DNA from: Oryzicola mucosus
GTDB lineage: Bacteria; Pseudomonadota; Alphaproteobacteria; Rhizobiales; Rhizobiaceae
Assembly (NCBI RefSeq): GCF_014534685.1
Contig: NZ_JACVVX010000001.1
Span: forward strand, 1,132,501 to 1,196,500
Length of the DNA stretch: 64,000 bases
Reading direction: 5' to 3'
Shown: one piece after another, positions 1-10,196 of the stretch
Layout of the letters: the number at the start of each line of letters is the position of its first letter
Numbering within the stretch: the first letter of the stretch is position 1
The notes under the pieces: model-generated
The model's database searches: none
What the model was told of the DNA's origin: nothing
What the model saw: the letters and a program-made list of their open reading frames with translations, nothing else
Made by a program: the position numbers and the translations under genes

Positions 1-1
1 G

Positions 2-1540
2 ATCGTGGCGCTGTGGTTTCCCTATCTGGCGGCGGACAGGGTGTTGAGGAAGCGCTGGGGGCGGTCGTGGCGTTCGGCCAATCCGGTGCGCGGGCCGCTC
101 ATCATCAGCCATCGCGAGAGCAACACCCAGCGCATCTGCGCCCTCGACGAGCAAGCTGAAGCCTTGCACCTCAAGCGGGGCATGGGCATTGCCGACGCCC
201 GCGCGATGCATCCCGGCATCGAGATCGTCGAGGCCGAACCCGATGCCGACAAGGCGCTTCTCAACGGGCTGGCCGATTGGTGCGACCGCTATACGCCGCT
301 GGTCGCTCTCGACGGCGTGGACGGACTGTTCCTCGACATCAGCGGATGCGCGCATTTGTTCGGCGGCGAGCAGGCCATGCTGAATGAGATTGCAAAGCGG
401 CTCCTCGGGCAGGGATTTTGCGTGAGGCTGGGCGCGGCGTCCACGCCGGGCGGCGCCTGGGCTGCCGCACGCTTTTCCAATGCCGCGATCCTGACGCCAA
501 AAAGCGAGGCGGCGTTCCTGGCGCCCTTGCCCTTATCGGCGCTGCGGCTTGCGCCCGAACTGCGCGAAAGGCTTGAAGGAGTGGGCCTGCGCCGTGTCGG
601 CACGCTGCTGCAGGCGCCGCGAGCGCCGCTGGCCCGCCGCTTCGGCAAGGGCCTGCTTCTCAGGCTCGACCAGGCATTGGGCGCTGTGGAGGAGGCCATC
701 TCGCCACGCCTGCCGGTGGCGCCGCTATCGGTCGAACGGTTTCTGCCGGAACCTTTGGTGCGGATGGAGGATGTCGAGCACCTACTGGGGCTGCTGGCCA
801 ACACACTGAAAGGCGATCTCGAACGGCGCGGGGAAGGTGCGCGCCGGCTGGAATTGCGGTTGTTTCGCGTCGACGGTCTGGTCAGCCGCATTGCGGTCGG
901 GGCAGCGCGTCCCTTGCGCGATCCACATCTTATCCTGAAGCTTTTTCGTGAACGGCTTGCCGTTCTGGGCGACCAGGTCGACGCTGGATACGGTTTCGAT
1001 CTCGTTCGGCTCAGTGCGGCACTGGTTGCGCCCTTCGACGACCGACAGGCCGATCTGGTCGACAGCACAGGCGATGAGGGCGAAGGCATCGCCCATTTCG
1101 CCGACCGCGTGCGCGCACGCTATGGCGCGGAAACGATCGTCCGTCCCGTCTTGGTGGAAAGCCATATTCCCGAACATGCGGTGACGGCCGTTGCGGTCGA
1201 GGATAGGGTGGAGGCGGTGCCCATCCAGGACGAGCGGGGTGCAAATTCCGAACGGCCGATCCGGCTTTTGCAGCATCCAGAGCTTCTGCAGGTGAGCGCC
1301 GAGGTTCCCGAAGGTCCGCCCATCCATTTCCGCTGGCGTAGCGCGTTGCACAAGGTAGCGCGCTCGGAAGGGCCGGAACGCATTGCGCCGGAATGGTGGC
1401 GCGACAGGGCGGATGCCGAGACGCGGGACTATTTTCGCATCGAGGACACAGAAGGCAGGCGCTTCTGGCTCTTCCGGCGCGGCTTTTACGGAACGGCGGC
1501 CCGCCCGCCCGCATGGTTCATGCATGGGCTTTTCCCATGA
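2..1540 (+). CDS. imuB: ImuB, catalytically degenerate Y-family polymerase homologue (5' end outside window)
   Basis: ImuB is the non-catalytic Y-family member of the SOS mutasome; it links ImuA, the beta clamp and DnaE2 during translesion synthesis. The frame is open from the window edge and reads [17 protein letters not shown] at base 5 could be a start, but family members begin a few residues earlier, so I treat the gene as 5'-truncated. About 511 residues are visible. The palm region reads [19 protein letters not shown] near residue 105, where active Y-family polymerases carry the catalytic acidic residues; the degenerate form is typical of ImuB. QADLV near residue 348 resembles a beta-clamp pentapeptide (inference). 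The stop overlaps the dnaE2 start in ATGA, so the two are translationally coupled. imuA and the LexA-controlled promoter expected upstream are not in the window. Confidence 0.93.
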   Translation: MVALWFPYLAADRVLRKRWGRSWRSANPVRGPLIISHRESNTQRICALDEQAEALHLKRGMGIADARAMHPGIEIVEAEPDADKALLNGLADWCDRYTPLVALDGVDGLFLDISGCAHLFGGEQAMLNEIAKRLLGQGFCVRLGAASTPGGAWAAARFSNAAILTPKSEAAFLAPLPLSALRLAPELRERLEGVGLRRVGTLLQAPRAPLARRFGKGLLLRLDQALGAVEEAISPRLPVAPLSVERFLPEPLVRMEDVEHLLGLLANTLKGDLERRGEGARRLELRLFRVDGLVSRIAVGAARPLRDPHLILKLFRERLAVLGDQVDAGYGFDLVRLSAALVAPFDDRQADLVDSTGDEGEGIAHFADRVRARYGAETIVRPVLVESHIPEHAVTAVAVEDRVEAVPIQDERGANSERPIRLLQHPELLQVSAEVPEGPPIHFRWRSALHKVARSEGPERIAPEWWRDRADAETRDYFRIEDTEGRRFWLFRRGFYGTAARPPAWFMHGLFP

Positions 1541-4500
1541 CCGGAACAGCGTCTTCCGAAAAGGAGCCCCCGGCCTATGCTGAGTTCGGGGTGATGTCGA
1601 ACTTCTCCTTCCTGCGCGGGGCTTCCAAGCCCGAACACCTCGTGGTGACCGGACATCTTCTGGGCTATCGGGCGATGGGAATTGCCGACTGCAACACCGT
1701 TGCCGGCGTCGTGCGCGGCTGGTCGCAGGCGAAGGTCGACAAGGTGACCTATCATCCCGGCTGCCGGCTGGTTTTTGCCGACGGTCTGCCCGACATGCTT
1801 GCCTATCCCCAGGATCGCAAGGGATGGGGGCATCTCTGCCGCATGCTGACGGCTGCCAACCAGCGCGGCGAAAAGGGCGCGCCGAGGTTGTTGAAGGACG
1901 ACCTTTTCGAGTGGGGCGAAAACCTGTCGCTGGCGGTGCTGCCGAGGCTCGGCAAAACCGTGGAAGCCGAAGCCGATCTCATAGGGGCGCTCAAGCGCCG
2001 CTTCGGCAGCGTCTGGCTTGCAGTCGCGCCCTCTTATGGCGGTAATGACAGCTTCCGCTTCGCAGCGGCATCTGCCATGGCGCAGCGCGTGGGGGTGCCG
2101 ATGATGGCGACCAACGACGTGCTCTATCATCTTCCCGAACAGAGGAACCTGCAGGATGTGCTGACCGCCATCCGGCTCAAGACGACGGTCGATAAGGCCG
2201 GCCTGCAGCTTGCCGCCAATGCCGAGCGGCATATGAAGCTGCCGCTGGAAATGACGCGGCTGTTTCGCCGGTATCCGGAGGCGATTGCCGAGACGCAGCA
2301 CTTTGCGAGCACGCTGTCCTTCAGCCTCAAGGATCTCCACTACAACTATCCGGAGGAGCCGACGGAATCCGGATTAGAGCCCCAGGCCGAGCTTGAGCGG
2401 CTGGTCTGGCAAGGCGCCGAAAGGCGCTATCCGGAAGGGGTCAAGCCGCGCATCAAAGACCTCATCTGCAAGGAACTCGGCATTGTCGAGACGCTCAAAT
2501 ATGCCCGCTATTTCCTGACCGTCCACGAGATCGTCAGCTTCGCCCGTTCGAAAAAGATACTATGCCAGGGGCGGGGATCTGCGGCCAATTCCGTCATTTG
2601 CTACTGCCTGGGCATCACCGATGTCGGGCCCGATATCGTCGACGTGCTGTTCGAGCGCTTCATTTCCGCCGAACGCGACGAGCCGCCAGACATCGATGTC
2701 GACTTCGAGCACGAGCGGCGCCACGAGGTGATGACCTACATCTACGAAAAATACAGCACGAAGCGAACCGCGCTGGCCGCTGCCGTCATCAGCTATCGCG
2801 GGCGGTCGGCCCTGCGCGAGGTTGCCAAGGCGATGGGCTTGTCCGAAGACGTGATGAACGCGCTGTCGGGCTCGATCTGGGGGTGGTCGACGTCGGAACT
2901 CGGCGACAAGGAGACGGGTGCTGCCGGCCTCGACCAGGCCGATCCCGTGACCAAACATGTGGTCGATCTTTCCAACGCCATAATGGGGTTTCCGCGCCAT
3001 CTGTCCCAGCATGTCGGGGGCTTCGTCATCACCAAGGACCGCCTCGACGAGATCGTGCCGATCGTCAAGACGGCGATGGACGACCGGATGATGGTGGAGT
3101 GGGACAAGGACGATCTCGATGCGGTCAAAATCCTCAAGGTCGATATTCTCGCGCTCGGCATGCTGACCTGCCTGCAGAAGGCGTTCGGGCTGGTCCAGTC
3201 GCATTACGGCGCGCGCAACAAAGACAACGGTCGCCTCATCGTCGATCTGGATACGCTGCCGAAGGAGGATGCCCGGGTCTACGACATGATTTGCCGGGCA
3301 GATACGATGGGCGTGTTCCAGATCGAAAGCCGTGCCCAGATGAGCATGCTGCCGCGCCTCAAGCCGCGCGAATTCTACGATCTCGTCATCGAAGTCGCCA
3401 TCGTCCGCCCCGGTCCGATCCAGGGCGACATGGTGCACCCTTATCTGCGGCGGCGGCAGAAAAAGGAAAAGCCCGACTATGCCCACCCCGAGCTGGAAAA
3501 AATCTTGAGCAGAACACTAGGTGTTCCTTTGTTTCAGGAACAGGCCATGCGCATCGCTATCGAGGCGGGGGGATTTACGCCGGGAGAGGCCGACGAGTTG
3601 CGGCGCGCCATGGCGACTTTCAAACGCACGGGCACGATCGGCAATTATGAAAAACGTATGATCGATGGAATGGTCCGGAAGGGCTATGACGAAGAATTCG
3701 CGAAACGCTGCTTCAATCAGATAAAAGGGTTTGGCGAATACGGCTTTCCCGAAAGCCACGCGGCTGCTTTCGCCCTGCTCGTCTATGCCTCGTGCTGGTT
3801 CAAGACCTTTTATCCGGATGTGTTTTGCGCCGCGATCCTGAATTCCCAGCCGATGGGGTTTTATCGGCCCGCGCAATTGATCCGCGATGCGCAGGACCAT
3901 GGCGTTGAAATCCGCGCTGTCGACGTCAATCATTCCGATTGGGACTGTCTGCTGGAGGACGCCGTCTTCGACCCGCGGAAAATCCGCTGCAAGCACGAGG
4001 AGATGCGCGGGGTGATCCAAACCCGGCGCGCTGTTCGTCTGGGGTTTCGCGAGATCAAGGGGCTTTCGGAACATGCCATGAAGCTTTTGGTGGCGCAGCG
4101 CGGACAGGGCTACATCTCGGTCCGCGATCTCTGGCTGCGTTCGGGGCTCGATGCGTCCGATATCGAGCGGCTTGCCGATGCCGACGCCTTCCGCTCCATG
4201 GGGCTCGACCGGCGCGAGGCCCTTTGGGCGGTACGGGCGCTCGATGCGAAAAGCGCTGCCGAAAGCCTGCCCTTGTTCGAAAGCCCGCAGCAGCCGTTAC
4301 GCGACAACGAACAGCCCGTCGCATTGCCGGCAATGCCTCTAGGCGAGCATGTCGTGCAGGACTACCGCTTTTTCGGCCATTCGCTGAAGGCGCATCCTCT
4401 GTCCTTCTTCCGTAGCCGTCTGAACAGGGAAGGTGTCACGGCCAACACAAGGCTCGGCGACCTAAGGAGCGGGCGGCGCGTGTCGGTGGCGGGGCTGGTC

Positions 4501-4914
4501 TTGGTACGCCAGCGGCCCGGTTCTGCGAAAGGCGTGATCTTCATGACGCTGGAGGACGAGGAGACGGTCGCCAATGTCATCGTCTGGAAAAAGGTGTTCG
4601 AACAGTATCGGCCCGTCGTGCTCGGGGCGCGGTTTGTCCGCGTCACCGGCAAGCTGCAATCGGCATCGGATGTCATCCATGTCGTTGCCGACCGCATCGA
4701 GGATATCACGCCCTGGCTCGCGGAACTGTCGGAGGAAGCGCAGTTGCAGCTTTTCGAGGCCGAGAAGGCCGTGAGGGAAAGCGGCCGGCGCCTTGGCGAG
4801 TGGCAGGACACCGATGCGGCAAGGCAGGCTTTGCCGCAGATGGCTCAGCCGGGACATGATCTCCTGGCGCGCCGGGCGCGTAACGTGATGCCCAAAGGGC
4901 GGAATTTTCAATGA
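1537..4914 (+). CDS. dnaE2: Error-prone DNA polymerase III alpha subunit DnaE2 (ImuC)
   Basis: This is the replicative-type C-family polymerase that carries out SOS mutagenesis with ImuB. I chose the ATG at 1537, which overlaps the imuB stop, giving 1125 residues; a longer frame from 1393 would run through the imuB 3' end. Visible parts are an N-terminal PHP domain ([18 protein letters not shown], from about residue 12), the polymerase catalytic motif [12 protein letters not shown] near residue 385, the helix-hairpin-helix and finger region, and a C-terminal OB fold ([14 protein letters not shown] onwards, near residue 985). The length is that of DnaE2 rather than of the roughly 1160-residue replicative DnaE1. 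It lies in the imuB operon and is expected to be DNA-damage inducible, although the operator is out of view. Confidence 0.97.
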   Translation: MTGTASSEKEPPAYAEFGVMSNFSFLRGASKPEHLVVTGHLLGYRAMGIADCNTVAGVVRGWSQAKVDKVTYHPGCRLVFADGLPDMLAYPQDRKGWGHLCRMLTAANQRGEKGAPRLLKDDLFEWGENLSLAVLPRLGKTVEAEADLIGALKRRFGSVWLAVAPSYGGNDSFRFAAASAMAQRVGVPMMATNDVLYHLPEQRNLQDVLTAIRLKTTVDKAGLQLAANAERHMKLPLEMTRLFRRYPEAIAETQHFASTLSFSLKDLHYNYPEEPTESGLEPQAELERLVWQGAERRYPEGVKPRIKDLICKELGIVETLKYARYFLTVHEIVSFARSKKILCQGRGSAANSVICYCLGITDVGPDIVDVLFERFISAERDEPPDIDVDFEHERRHEVMTYIYEKYSTKRTALAAAVISYRGRSALREVAKAMGLSEDVMNALSGSIWGWSTSELGDKETGAAGLDQADPVTKHVVDLSNAIMGFPRHLSQHVGGFVITKDRLDEIVPIVKTAMDDRMMVEWDKDDLDAVKILKVDILALGMLTCLQKAFGLVQSHYGARNKDNGRLIVDLDTLPKEDARVYDMICRADTMGVFQIESRAQMSMLPRLKPREFYDLVIEVAIVRPGPIQGDMVHPYLRRRQKKEKPDYAHPELEKILSRTLGVPLFQEQAMRIAIEAGGFTPGEADELRRAMATFKRTGTIGNYEKRMIDGMVRKGYDEEFAKRCFNQIKGFGEYGFPESHAAAFALLVYASCWFKTFYPDVFCAAILNSQPMGFYRPAQLIRDAQDHGVEIRAVDVNHSDWDCLLEDAVFDPRKIRCKHEEMRGVIQTRRAVRLGFREIKGLSEHAMKLLVAQRGQGYISVRDLWLRSGLDASDIERLADADAFRSMGLDRREALWAVRALDAKSAAESLPLFESPQQPLRDNEQPVALPAMPLGEHVVQDYRFFGHSLKAHPLSFFRSRLNREGVTANTRLGDLRSGRRVSVAGLVLVRQRPGSAKGVIFMTLEDEETVANVIVWKKVFEQYRPVVLGARFVRVTGKLQSASDVIHVVADRIEDITPWLAELSEEAQLQLFEAEKAVRESGRRLGEWQDTDAARQALPQMAQPGHDLLARRARNVMPKGRNFQ

Positions 4915-4974
4915 AAGCATCGCCCGAATGCCGGCCTCACATCCAGGCATGAACCGCTATTGCTGGCTCTGGCG

Positions 4975-5553
4975 TCAGCCCTGCCTCTGCCTGGCTTGAA
5001 AAATGCGCTCGGGAACCGAGTGCGGGTCCGGAGGCAGGGTTTTGCCGCCGTTCATGGACAGTTGCATCAGAACCGTGTCCAGCCAGCGGCCGTGCTTGTA
5101 GCCCGATCCGGGCATGGCGCCGGTGTGCTCGAAGCCGAGCCGTTCATGCAGTTTCACGGACGCGCTGGTGGGACTTCCGTCGCCGATCACAGCCACTATC
5201 TGCCGGAAGCCCAGGCGGATGCACTCGTCGAGAAGCGCCTGCATGAGGGCCTTGCCAACGCCGGCGCCCTTGGCCTCGGGAGCGATGTAGATCGAATCCT
5301 CGACGATGAAGCGGTAGGCAGGCCGCGCGCGGAAAGGGCCGGCATAGGCGTAGCCGATCACCGCGCCGTCTTTTTCGGCGACGATATAGGGATATTCGTC
5401 GGCCCGCAGCGCCTCGTAGCGCTTGTGCATTTCTTCGAGCGAGGGCGCTTCCAGCTCATAGGTCGCCGTACCGTTGTTCACGGCATCGGCATAGATGTCC
5501 GTGATGCGGGGAAGGTCTTCAGAGCGAGCGGGACGGATGGAAATCTGGGTCAT
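4975..5553 (-). CDS. GNAT N-acetyltransferase, phosphinothricin/methionine-sulfoximine acetyltransferase type
   Basis: The 192-residue protein has the layout of the Pat/Bar/MnaT branch of GNAT enzymes, which acetylate phosphinothricin, methionine sulfoximine or similar amino acids with acetyl-CoA. It starts ISIRPARSEDLPRITDIYADAV and carries EAKGAGVGKALMQALLDE (motif A, the acetyl-CoA pyrophosphate loop), then SVKLHERLGFEHTG and GYKHGRWLDTVLMQ, which are typical of the PAT group. I chose the ATG at 5553 because the protein then begins exactly at the family N-terminus; the longer frame adds 60 unrelated residues. It overlaps the 3' end of the small upstream ORF by 35 bases. It converges with dnaE2. 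The substrate cannot be told from the sequence. Confidence 0.9.
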   Translation of the reverse strand: MTQISIRPARSEDLPRITDIYADAVNNGTATYELEAPSLEEMHKRYEALRADEYPYIVAEKDGAVIGYAYAGPFRARPAYRFIVEDSIYIAPEAKGAGVGKALMQALLDECIRLGFRQIVAVIGDGSPTSASVKLHERLGFEHTGAMPGSGYKHGRWLDTVLMQLSMNGGKTLPPDPHSVPERIFQARQRQG

Positions 5554-5773
5554 CGGATGCCGTTGAGAGGTTACGCATGCCGATCTTTTCCGGCATTCTT
5601 TCATACAGGAAAATCTGGGCTTTCCGATACTGCGAGATTTGATCGGGACCAGGATTCGCTTGGTCCAGCGGGTCGACATAGCATGCCCAACCTGCCCGCT
5701 TGGCGACGATTTCGTATAGCGGGGTTGTGGCAAACGGCTGGATCTCGTTGGGAGCGTGCCCGCGGGTGTGCAT
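5519..5773 (-). CDS. Small hypothetical protein, 84 residues
   Basis: This is a possible small gene just upstream of the acetyltransferase and overlapping its start by 35 bases. From the ATG at 5773 it reads MHTRGHAPNEIQPFATTPLY and continues with YEIVAKRAGWACYVDP and SQYRKAQIFLYERMPEKIG. The composition is soluble and protein-like, and the codons resemble those of the neighbours in third-position GC. I recognise no domain. The frame stays open upstream to 5851, but that part runs through the terminator at 5816-5842, so the internal ATG is preferred. It could be a chance open frame; the main support is protein-like composition and tight arrangement with the next gene. Confidence 0.4.
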   Translation of the reverse strand: MHTRGHAPNEIQPFATTPLYEIVAKRAGWACYVDPLDQANPGPDQISQYRKAQIFLYERMPEKIGMRNLSTASDDPDFHPSRSL

Positions 5774-5815
5774 CAATCGGTCTGGCTTGCCGCGGCTGTC
5801 AGCGCAAGACAAACA

Positions 5816-5842
5816 AAAAGGCGACCTTTCGGTCGCCTTTTC
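5816..5842 (-). terminator. Rho-independent terminator
   Basis: A ten-base-pair stem (AAAGGCGACC / GGTCGCCTTT) with a TTTC loop is flanked by A- and T-rich tracts on both sides, so it can work in both directions. On the minus strand it lies 33 bases after the Bax inhibitor-1 family gene and is followed by CTTTTTGTTT. Confidence 0.85.
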
Positions 5843-5874
5843 ATGGTTCAACCTGTCCTGGGACAGCCTTGCTC

Positions 5875-6651
5875 CTAGTTGCGGTTGCCCATGAACTGCA
5901 GGAGGAAGGTGAAGAGGTTGATGAAGTCGAGATAGAGACGCAGCGCGCCCATGATCGCCTTGCGGCCCATAGTGGCCGCGTCGTCGCCCTCGTAGTACAT
6001 TTCCTTGATGTTCTGCGTGTCGTAGGCGGTCAGGCCGGCGAAGATCAGCACGCCGATCGCCGAAATGGCGAACTGCAGGGCGCTCGATGCCAGGAAGATG
6101 TTGACCACCATCGCGATGATCAGCCCGAACAGGCCCATCACCAGGAACGAACCCATCGCGGTGAGGTCACGCTTTGTGGTGTAGCCGTAGAGCGACAGAG
6201 CGCCGAAGGCGGCTGCGGTCACGAAGAAGGTCTGCGTGATGCTCTGGGCGGTGTAGGCCAGGAAGATCGACGACAGCGACAGGCCCATCAGTCCGGCGAA
6301 GACCCAGAAGGCAAGCTGGGCGCCAGCCGTGCTCATCGAGCCGATCCGTGCGCTGAGGAAGAACACCATGCCGAGCGGTGCGAGCATGACGACCCACTTC
6401 AGCGGCGAGCCGAAGATGGCGAGGCCGAAAGAGGTCAGCATCTTGCCGTTGCCGAGCGTCGCCACGGCAGCCGATGGATCGGTCGTCGTCGCAAGCATCG
6501 CGGTGCCGAGAGCGACCAGGCCGGTGATGACCAGGCCTATGCCCATATAGTTGTAGACGCTGACCATATAGGACCGGAGGCCCTGATCGATCGATGCATC
6601 GGCGTGGCCTGCTGCCGCCACCCGTGCCTGATAATTACGGAAATCAGCCAT
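5875..6651 (-). CDS. Bax inhibitor-1 (BI-1/YccA) family membrane protein
   Basis: This 258-residue, very hydrophobic protein has about seven membrane segments and matches the bacterial BI-1/YccA family: an N-terminal soluble stretch (MADFRNYQARVAAAGHADAS), then SYMVSVYNYMGIGLVITGLV, and an acidic C-terminal region with LTAYDTQNIKEMYYEGDD and LRLYLDFINLFTFLLQFMG. Family members are inner-membrane proteins, some of which are pH-sensitive calcium leak channels or partners of FtsH; the role here is unknown. The ATG at 6651 gives the normal family N-terminus. The gene stands alone, with a strong terminator downstream and 235 bases of non-coding sequence upstream. Confidence 0.93.
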   Translation of the reverse strand: MADFRNYQARVAAAGHADASIDQGLRSYMVSVYNYMGIGLVITGLVALGTAMLATTTDPSAAVATLGNGKMLTSFGLAIFGSPLKWVVMLAPLGMVFFLSARIGSMSTAGAQLAFWVFAGLMGLSLSSIFLAYTAQSITQTFFVTAAAFGALSLYGYTTKRDLTAMGSFLVMGLFGLIIAMVVNIFLASSALQFAISAIGVLIFAGLTAYDTQNIKEMYYEGDDAATMGRKAIMGALRLYLDFINLFTFLLQFMGNRN

Positions 6652-6886
6652 GGTATCCTCTATTGCTTCTGCCCCGTCCGGTGTCGGGTCCACCGACCCA
6701 GGCGCCGCTGGCGGGACTCCAGCATGCCTGCGGCAGAATATGATGATATTTTAGGGCTAGAACAAGACCCGTTACGTTTTGCAACGCCGCGTGAGTCAAC
6801 ATTTTCATACAAATGTCGTTCAAAACGATGTGACGCGCGTAACAATGGCTTTCGATCCTGCGGATTGGTCCGATTCTGCCGACGCG

Positions 6887-9436
6887 TCAGAGCTCTCTCA
6901 GCACCGGTGCGGCCTTGTGCCCCAGAACCCGCCATGTGCCGATCAGGCCAAATCCCACGGTCAGGACAAGCGCTGCGACGACTGTTCCAAGCGCCACATC
7001 GGGAAGGAAGGACCAGGGCAGTTTCATCACTTGGGCAACGACATACCAGCCCGCCACGCCGCCTGCCAGCAAGGCGAAGATGGCGGTGGCCAGTCCCAGC
7101 AGCATATATTCGAGCGAGAAGGCGGCGATCAGGGTGCGGCGCGTGGCGCCCAGCGTCTTGAGCACCACCGCGTCGTGGATGCGGGCGCGGTTTCCGGCCG
7201 CAAGCGCGCCGGACAGCACCAGGATCGACGCGATCAGGGCCACGCCCGCGGCCCCGCGAATAGCCGTTCCAAGCTGGGCGACGATGCGGTTGACGACGTC
7301 AAGCGCATCCTTGACCCGCACGGAGGTGACGGCGGGATAGGCGCGGGTGACGGCGTTGAGGATCTGGCCTTCGTTCGCGGTGTCTCCATTCAGCATCAGC
7401 GTGGCGAGCCAGCTGTGCGGTGCGCCGGCGAATGTGTTGGGCGAGAACACCATGACGAAGTTGATGCCCATGGACTCCCACTGCACTTCGCGGAAATTCG
7501 AGATTTTGGCGGTGACGTTTCGGCCAAGCACGTTGACGGTGACGCTGTCGCCAAGCTTCAGGTTGAGTTCCCGCGCTTCCTGCGCGGAGAAGGAGACAAG
7601 CGGTTCGTCTTGATAGTCGGCCGGCCACCATGTGCCTTCGGACAGGGTCGAATTTTCCGGCAGGTTCTTGGCGTAGGTCAGGCCACGGTCTCCGCGCAGC
7701 ACCCATGCGCCTTCCGGCGGCACGTCGAGCTTCTGCACATCGGTCCCGTTGAGCGCCATGATGCGTCCGCGCAGCATTGGCACCTGCACCAGTTTGCCTT
7801 CGGGGGCCTGCGCCTTGAGCAAACCGGCGAACCCGTCGACCTCGCCGGGCTGGATGTCGACGAAGAAGAAGTTCGGCGCGTTTTCCGGCAGTCCGCCGGC
7901 TATCTGGCGGCGCAGGTTGCCGTCGATCATGGCAAGCGTCACCAGAAGCGTCAGCCCCAGGCCGAGTGAAAGCACGACGGACGGCGTCAGTGCGCCCGGG
8001 CGGTGGATGTTGCCGATGGCGAGCCGTAACGCGGTGGACCGAACGCGCGGTGCACGCCGCGCTGCGAGTTGAACGATGGCTGCGACGGCGCGCAGCACGA
8101 TGAACGAAAAGATCGCCGCACCCACGAAGGTGATAGCGATGCGCCGGTCGCTGGCGAACCAGACGGAGAGTGCGGCAAGTGCCACGCCAAGGCCAAGCGA
8201 CAAGGCGATATAGATCAAGCGGGGCCAGCCGCGTCCCTCGAAACCCATCTCGCGGAACAGTGCCGTGGCCGGCACGTCACGGGCGCGGCCGAGCGGCAGG
8301 AGCGCGAAGGCGAGCGTGACCATGAAGCCGAAAAGCGCTGCGAGAGCGAGTGCCGACGGGTAGAGACCCACTTCGGCGGGAACAGGAATGAAGGATTGCA
8401 GAAACGCGCTGGCGGCATAGGGCATCAGCGCGCCGACCACCAGTCCAATGGCAACGCCGACCGCGGCGATGAGCAGGATCTGTATGAGATAGACCGAAAG
8501 CACGAAGCCGCCCGAGGCGCCAAGGCTTTTGAAGGTGGCGATGACGCCGCGCTTGGCCTCGAGATAGGCGCGTACGGCGTTGGCGACGCCGACACCGCCG
8601 ACGACAAGAGCGGTGAGGCCGACAAGCGTCAGGAACTGCGAAAAGCGCTCGATATTCGACGACAATGCGGGTGCTGCGTTGCTGCGGGTCCGGATGCTCC
8701 AGCCGGCTTCCGGGAAATCCGCTCCGGCACGGTCGCGAAGAACGGTGATCGCCTCGTCGCTCTGGGCGTTTGACGGCAGGCGCAGCTTGTAGGAATGCTC
8801 GACCAGACTGCCGGGCTGGATCAGGCCCGCCGCGCGAAGTCCGTCGAGCGACACGAGCAGACGGGGTGCAAAGCCGAACCCGTCCGACAGCGCGTCGGGC
8901 TCGGTGACCAGAAGCGCGCGCAATTCGAAGGTCGTGCTGCCCAGGCGCACGCGGTCGCCGGGCTTGAGGTTCAACCGCTCGAACAGCGTGTCCGGCGCAG
9001 CTGCGCCGAAAACGCCGTCCTTTTCGCCGAACAGCGCACCGGCGGGAAGCGCAGGCTCGGTCTGCAAAGCGCCGTAAAGCGGATAGGCCGCATCCACCGC
9101 CTTGACCTCGGCGAGCGTCTGGTCGGAACCGTCTTCGAGCCGCACCATAGAGCGCATGCCGGCGGCATGAGTGACGGTGCCTTGCTCGTTCAGGAAAGCC
9201 AGTTCCTCGGGCGTCGCCTCGCGCTGGTTGATCTCGAAACGGATGTCGCCGCCCAGAAGCTGCTGTCCTTCTGCAGCGACACCTGAGCCGATGGCGCGCG
9301 CAACGGAATTGACGCCGCCAATGGCTGCCACCCCCAGCGCGATGCAGGTCAGGAAGATCATGAAGCCGCGCAGGCCGCCGCGCATCTCGCGCAGCGCAAA
9401 GCGGAAAGCGAGCGCCGTCTGCCGGCTGCGCGTCAT
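6887..9436 (-). CDS. ABC transporter permease, FtsX/MacB type (YbbP-like)
   Basis: This is an 849-residue inner-membrane permease of the lipoprotein-release/MacB superfamily. It has an N-terminal membrane helix (FALREMRGGLRGFMIFLTCI), a long periplasmic core domain, an FtsX domain with several helices (FLTLVGLTALVVGGVGVANA near residue 270), a second helix group near 400-500, another periplasmic domain and a C-terminal FtsX domain. This two-FtsX, roughly 10-helix plan matches E. coli YbbP. The start is the ATG at 9436, which overlaps the stop of the ATPase gene by one base (TGATG); a TTG one codon earlier is less likely. Together with the ATPase and divergent tesA it reproduces the E. coli tesA-ybbA-ybbP neighbourhood. 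The substrate is unknown. Confidence 0.93.
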   Translation of the reverse strand: MTRSRQTALAFRFALREMRGGLRGFMIFLTCIALGVAAIGGVNSVARAIGSGVAAEGQQLLGGDIRFEINQREATPEELAFLNEQGTVTHAAGMRSMVRLEDGSDQTLAEVKAVDAAYPLYGALQTEPALPAGALFGEKDGVFGAAAPDTLFERLNLKPGDRVRLGSTTFELRALLVTEPDALSDGFGFAPRLLVSLDGLRAAGLIQPGSLVEHSYKLRLPSNAQSDEAITVLRDRAGADFPEAGWSIRTRSNAAPALSSNIERFSQFLTLVGLTALVVGGVGVANAVRAYLEAKRGVIATFKSLGASGGFVLSVYLIQILLIAAVGVAIGLVVGALMPYAASAFLQSFIPVPAEVGLYPSALALAALFGFMVTLAFALLPLGRARDVPATALFREMGFEGRGWPRLIYIALSLGLGVALAALSVWFASDRRIAITFVGAAIFSFIVLRAVAAIVQLAARRAPRVRSTALRLAIGNIHRPGALTPSVVLSLGLGLTLLVTLAMIDGNLRRQIAGGLPENAPNFFFVDIQPGEVDGFAGLLKAQAPEGKLVQVPMLRGRIMALNGTDVQKLDVPPEGAWVLRGDRGLTYAKNLPENSTLSEGTWWPADYQDEPLVSFSAQEARELNLKLGDSVTVNVLGRNVTAKISNFREVQWESMGINFVMVFSPNTFAGAPHSWLATLMLNGDTANEGQILNAVTRAYPAVTSVRVKDALDVVNRIVAQLGTAIRGAAGVALIASILVLSGALAAGNRARIHDAVVLKTLGATRRTLIAAFSLEYMLLGLATAIFALLAGGVAGWYVVAQVMKLPWSFLPDVALGTVVAALVLTVGFGLIGTWRVLGHKAAPVLREL

Positions 9437-10137
9437 CAAGCGGGCACCTTGGCGGCTTCGACCTCGACCGTTTCGATGCGACCCGAGCGCATGGCAATCT
9501 GGCGGCCGCAGCGGGCGGCGAGTGACGGATCGTGGGTAACCAGCACCAGCGTCATGCCGCGTTCCGCTGCTTTAGCGAACAGCAGGTCGGCGATCTGGCG
9601 GCCGGTTGCCTGGTCGAGATTGCCGGTCGGCTCGTCGGCGATCAGGATTGCGGGCTCGGGCGCCAAGGCGCGCGCTATCGCCACGCGCTGCTGCTCGCCG
9701 CCCGACAATTCGCCGGGATAGTGCGTCACGCGGTCCTTGAGTCCGACTGCGGCGAGTTCGCGCTCGGCCACTCCGAACGGGTCGCGGTGTCCCGCCAACT
9801 CCAGCGGCACGGCGACATTCTCAAGCGCCGTCATGTTGGGGATGAGGTGGAAGGACTGGAAGACGATGCCGACATGTCGACCGCGAAAGGCGGCTATCTG
9901 GTCCTCGCTCTTGCCGTTCAGCGTCTCGCCGGCAATCTTCACCGTGCCTTCATCGACCCGCTCCAGGCCTGCCAGCACCATAAGCAGGGTCGACTTGCCC
10001 GAACCGGACGGGCCGACGATGCCGGCTGCTTCGCCGCGCGCGACGTCGAGATCGATCCCCTTGAGGACATGGACCGAGGATGCTCCGTGACCGAGGGTCA
10101 GGGAGACATTTCGGAGCTCAATGACGGCTTCTGTCAC
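9436..10137 (-). CDS. ABC transporter ATP-binding protein (YbbA/LolD type)
   Basis: This 233-residue ATPase powers the FtsX-type permease encoded next to it. It shows Walker [10 protein letters not shown] near residue 42, a Q-loop (VFQSFHLIPNMTALENV), the signature LSGGEQQRVAIARAL, Walker B ILIADEPTGNLDQ and the H-loop LVTHDP, all in MacB/LolD spacing. The start is a GTG at 10137 (GTG ACA GAA), with no in-frame ATG nearby. It is separated from tesA by a 59-base divergent intergenic region that must hold both promoters. Confidence 0.95.
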   Translation of the reverse strand: MTEAVIELRNVSLTLGHGASSVHVLKGIDLDVARGEAAGIVGPSGSGKSTLLMVLAGLERVDEGTVKIAGETLNGKSEDQIAAFRGRHVGIVFQSFHLIPNMTALENVAVPLELAGHRDPFGVAERELAAVGLKDRVTHYPGELSGGEQQRVAIARALAPEPAILIADEPTGNLDQATGRQIADLLFAKAAERGMTLVLVTHDPSLAARCGRQIAMRSGRIETVEVEAAKVPA

Positions 10138-10196
10138 GAAAAAACTGTCCTATATGGGAGGAAGATACGAATGATTTCTCATATGGGACGCAGCCT

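Noticed and set aside
1393-1536. Longer dnaE2 start inside imuB
   Set aside because: The ATG at 1537 overlapping the imuB stop fits the family start; the 48 extra residues are the imuB 3' end in another frame.
4960-7161. Long open frame of 733 codons on the plus strand
   Set aside because: It runs opposite the acetyltransferase, the terminator, the BI-1 family gene and their spacers; the translated sequence is Arg/His-rich and low in hydrophobic structure, a typical shadow in GC-rich DNA.
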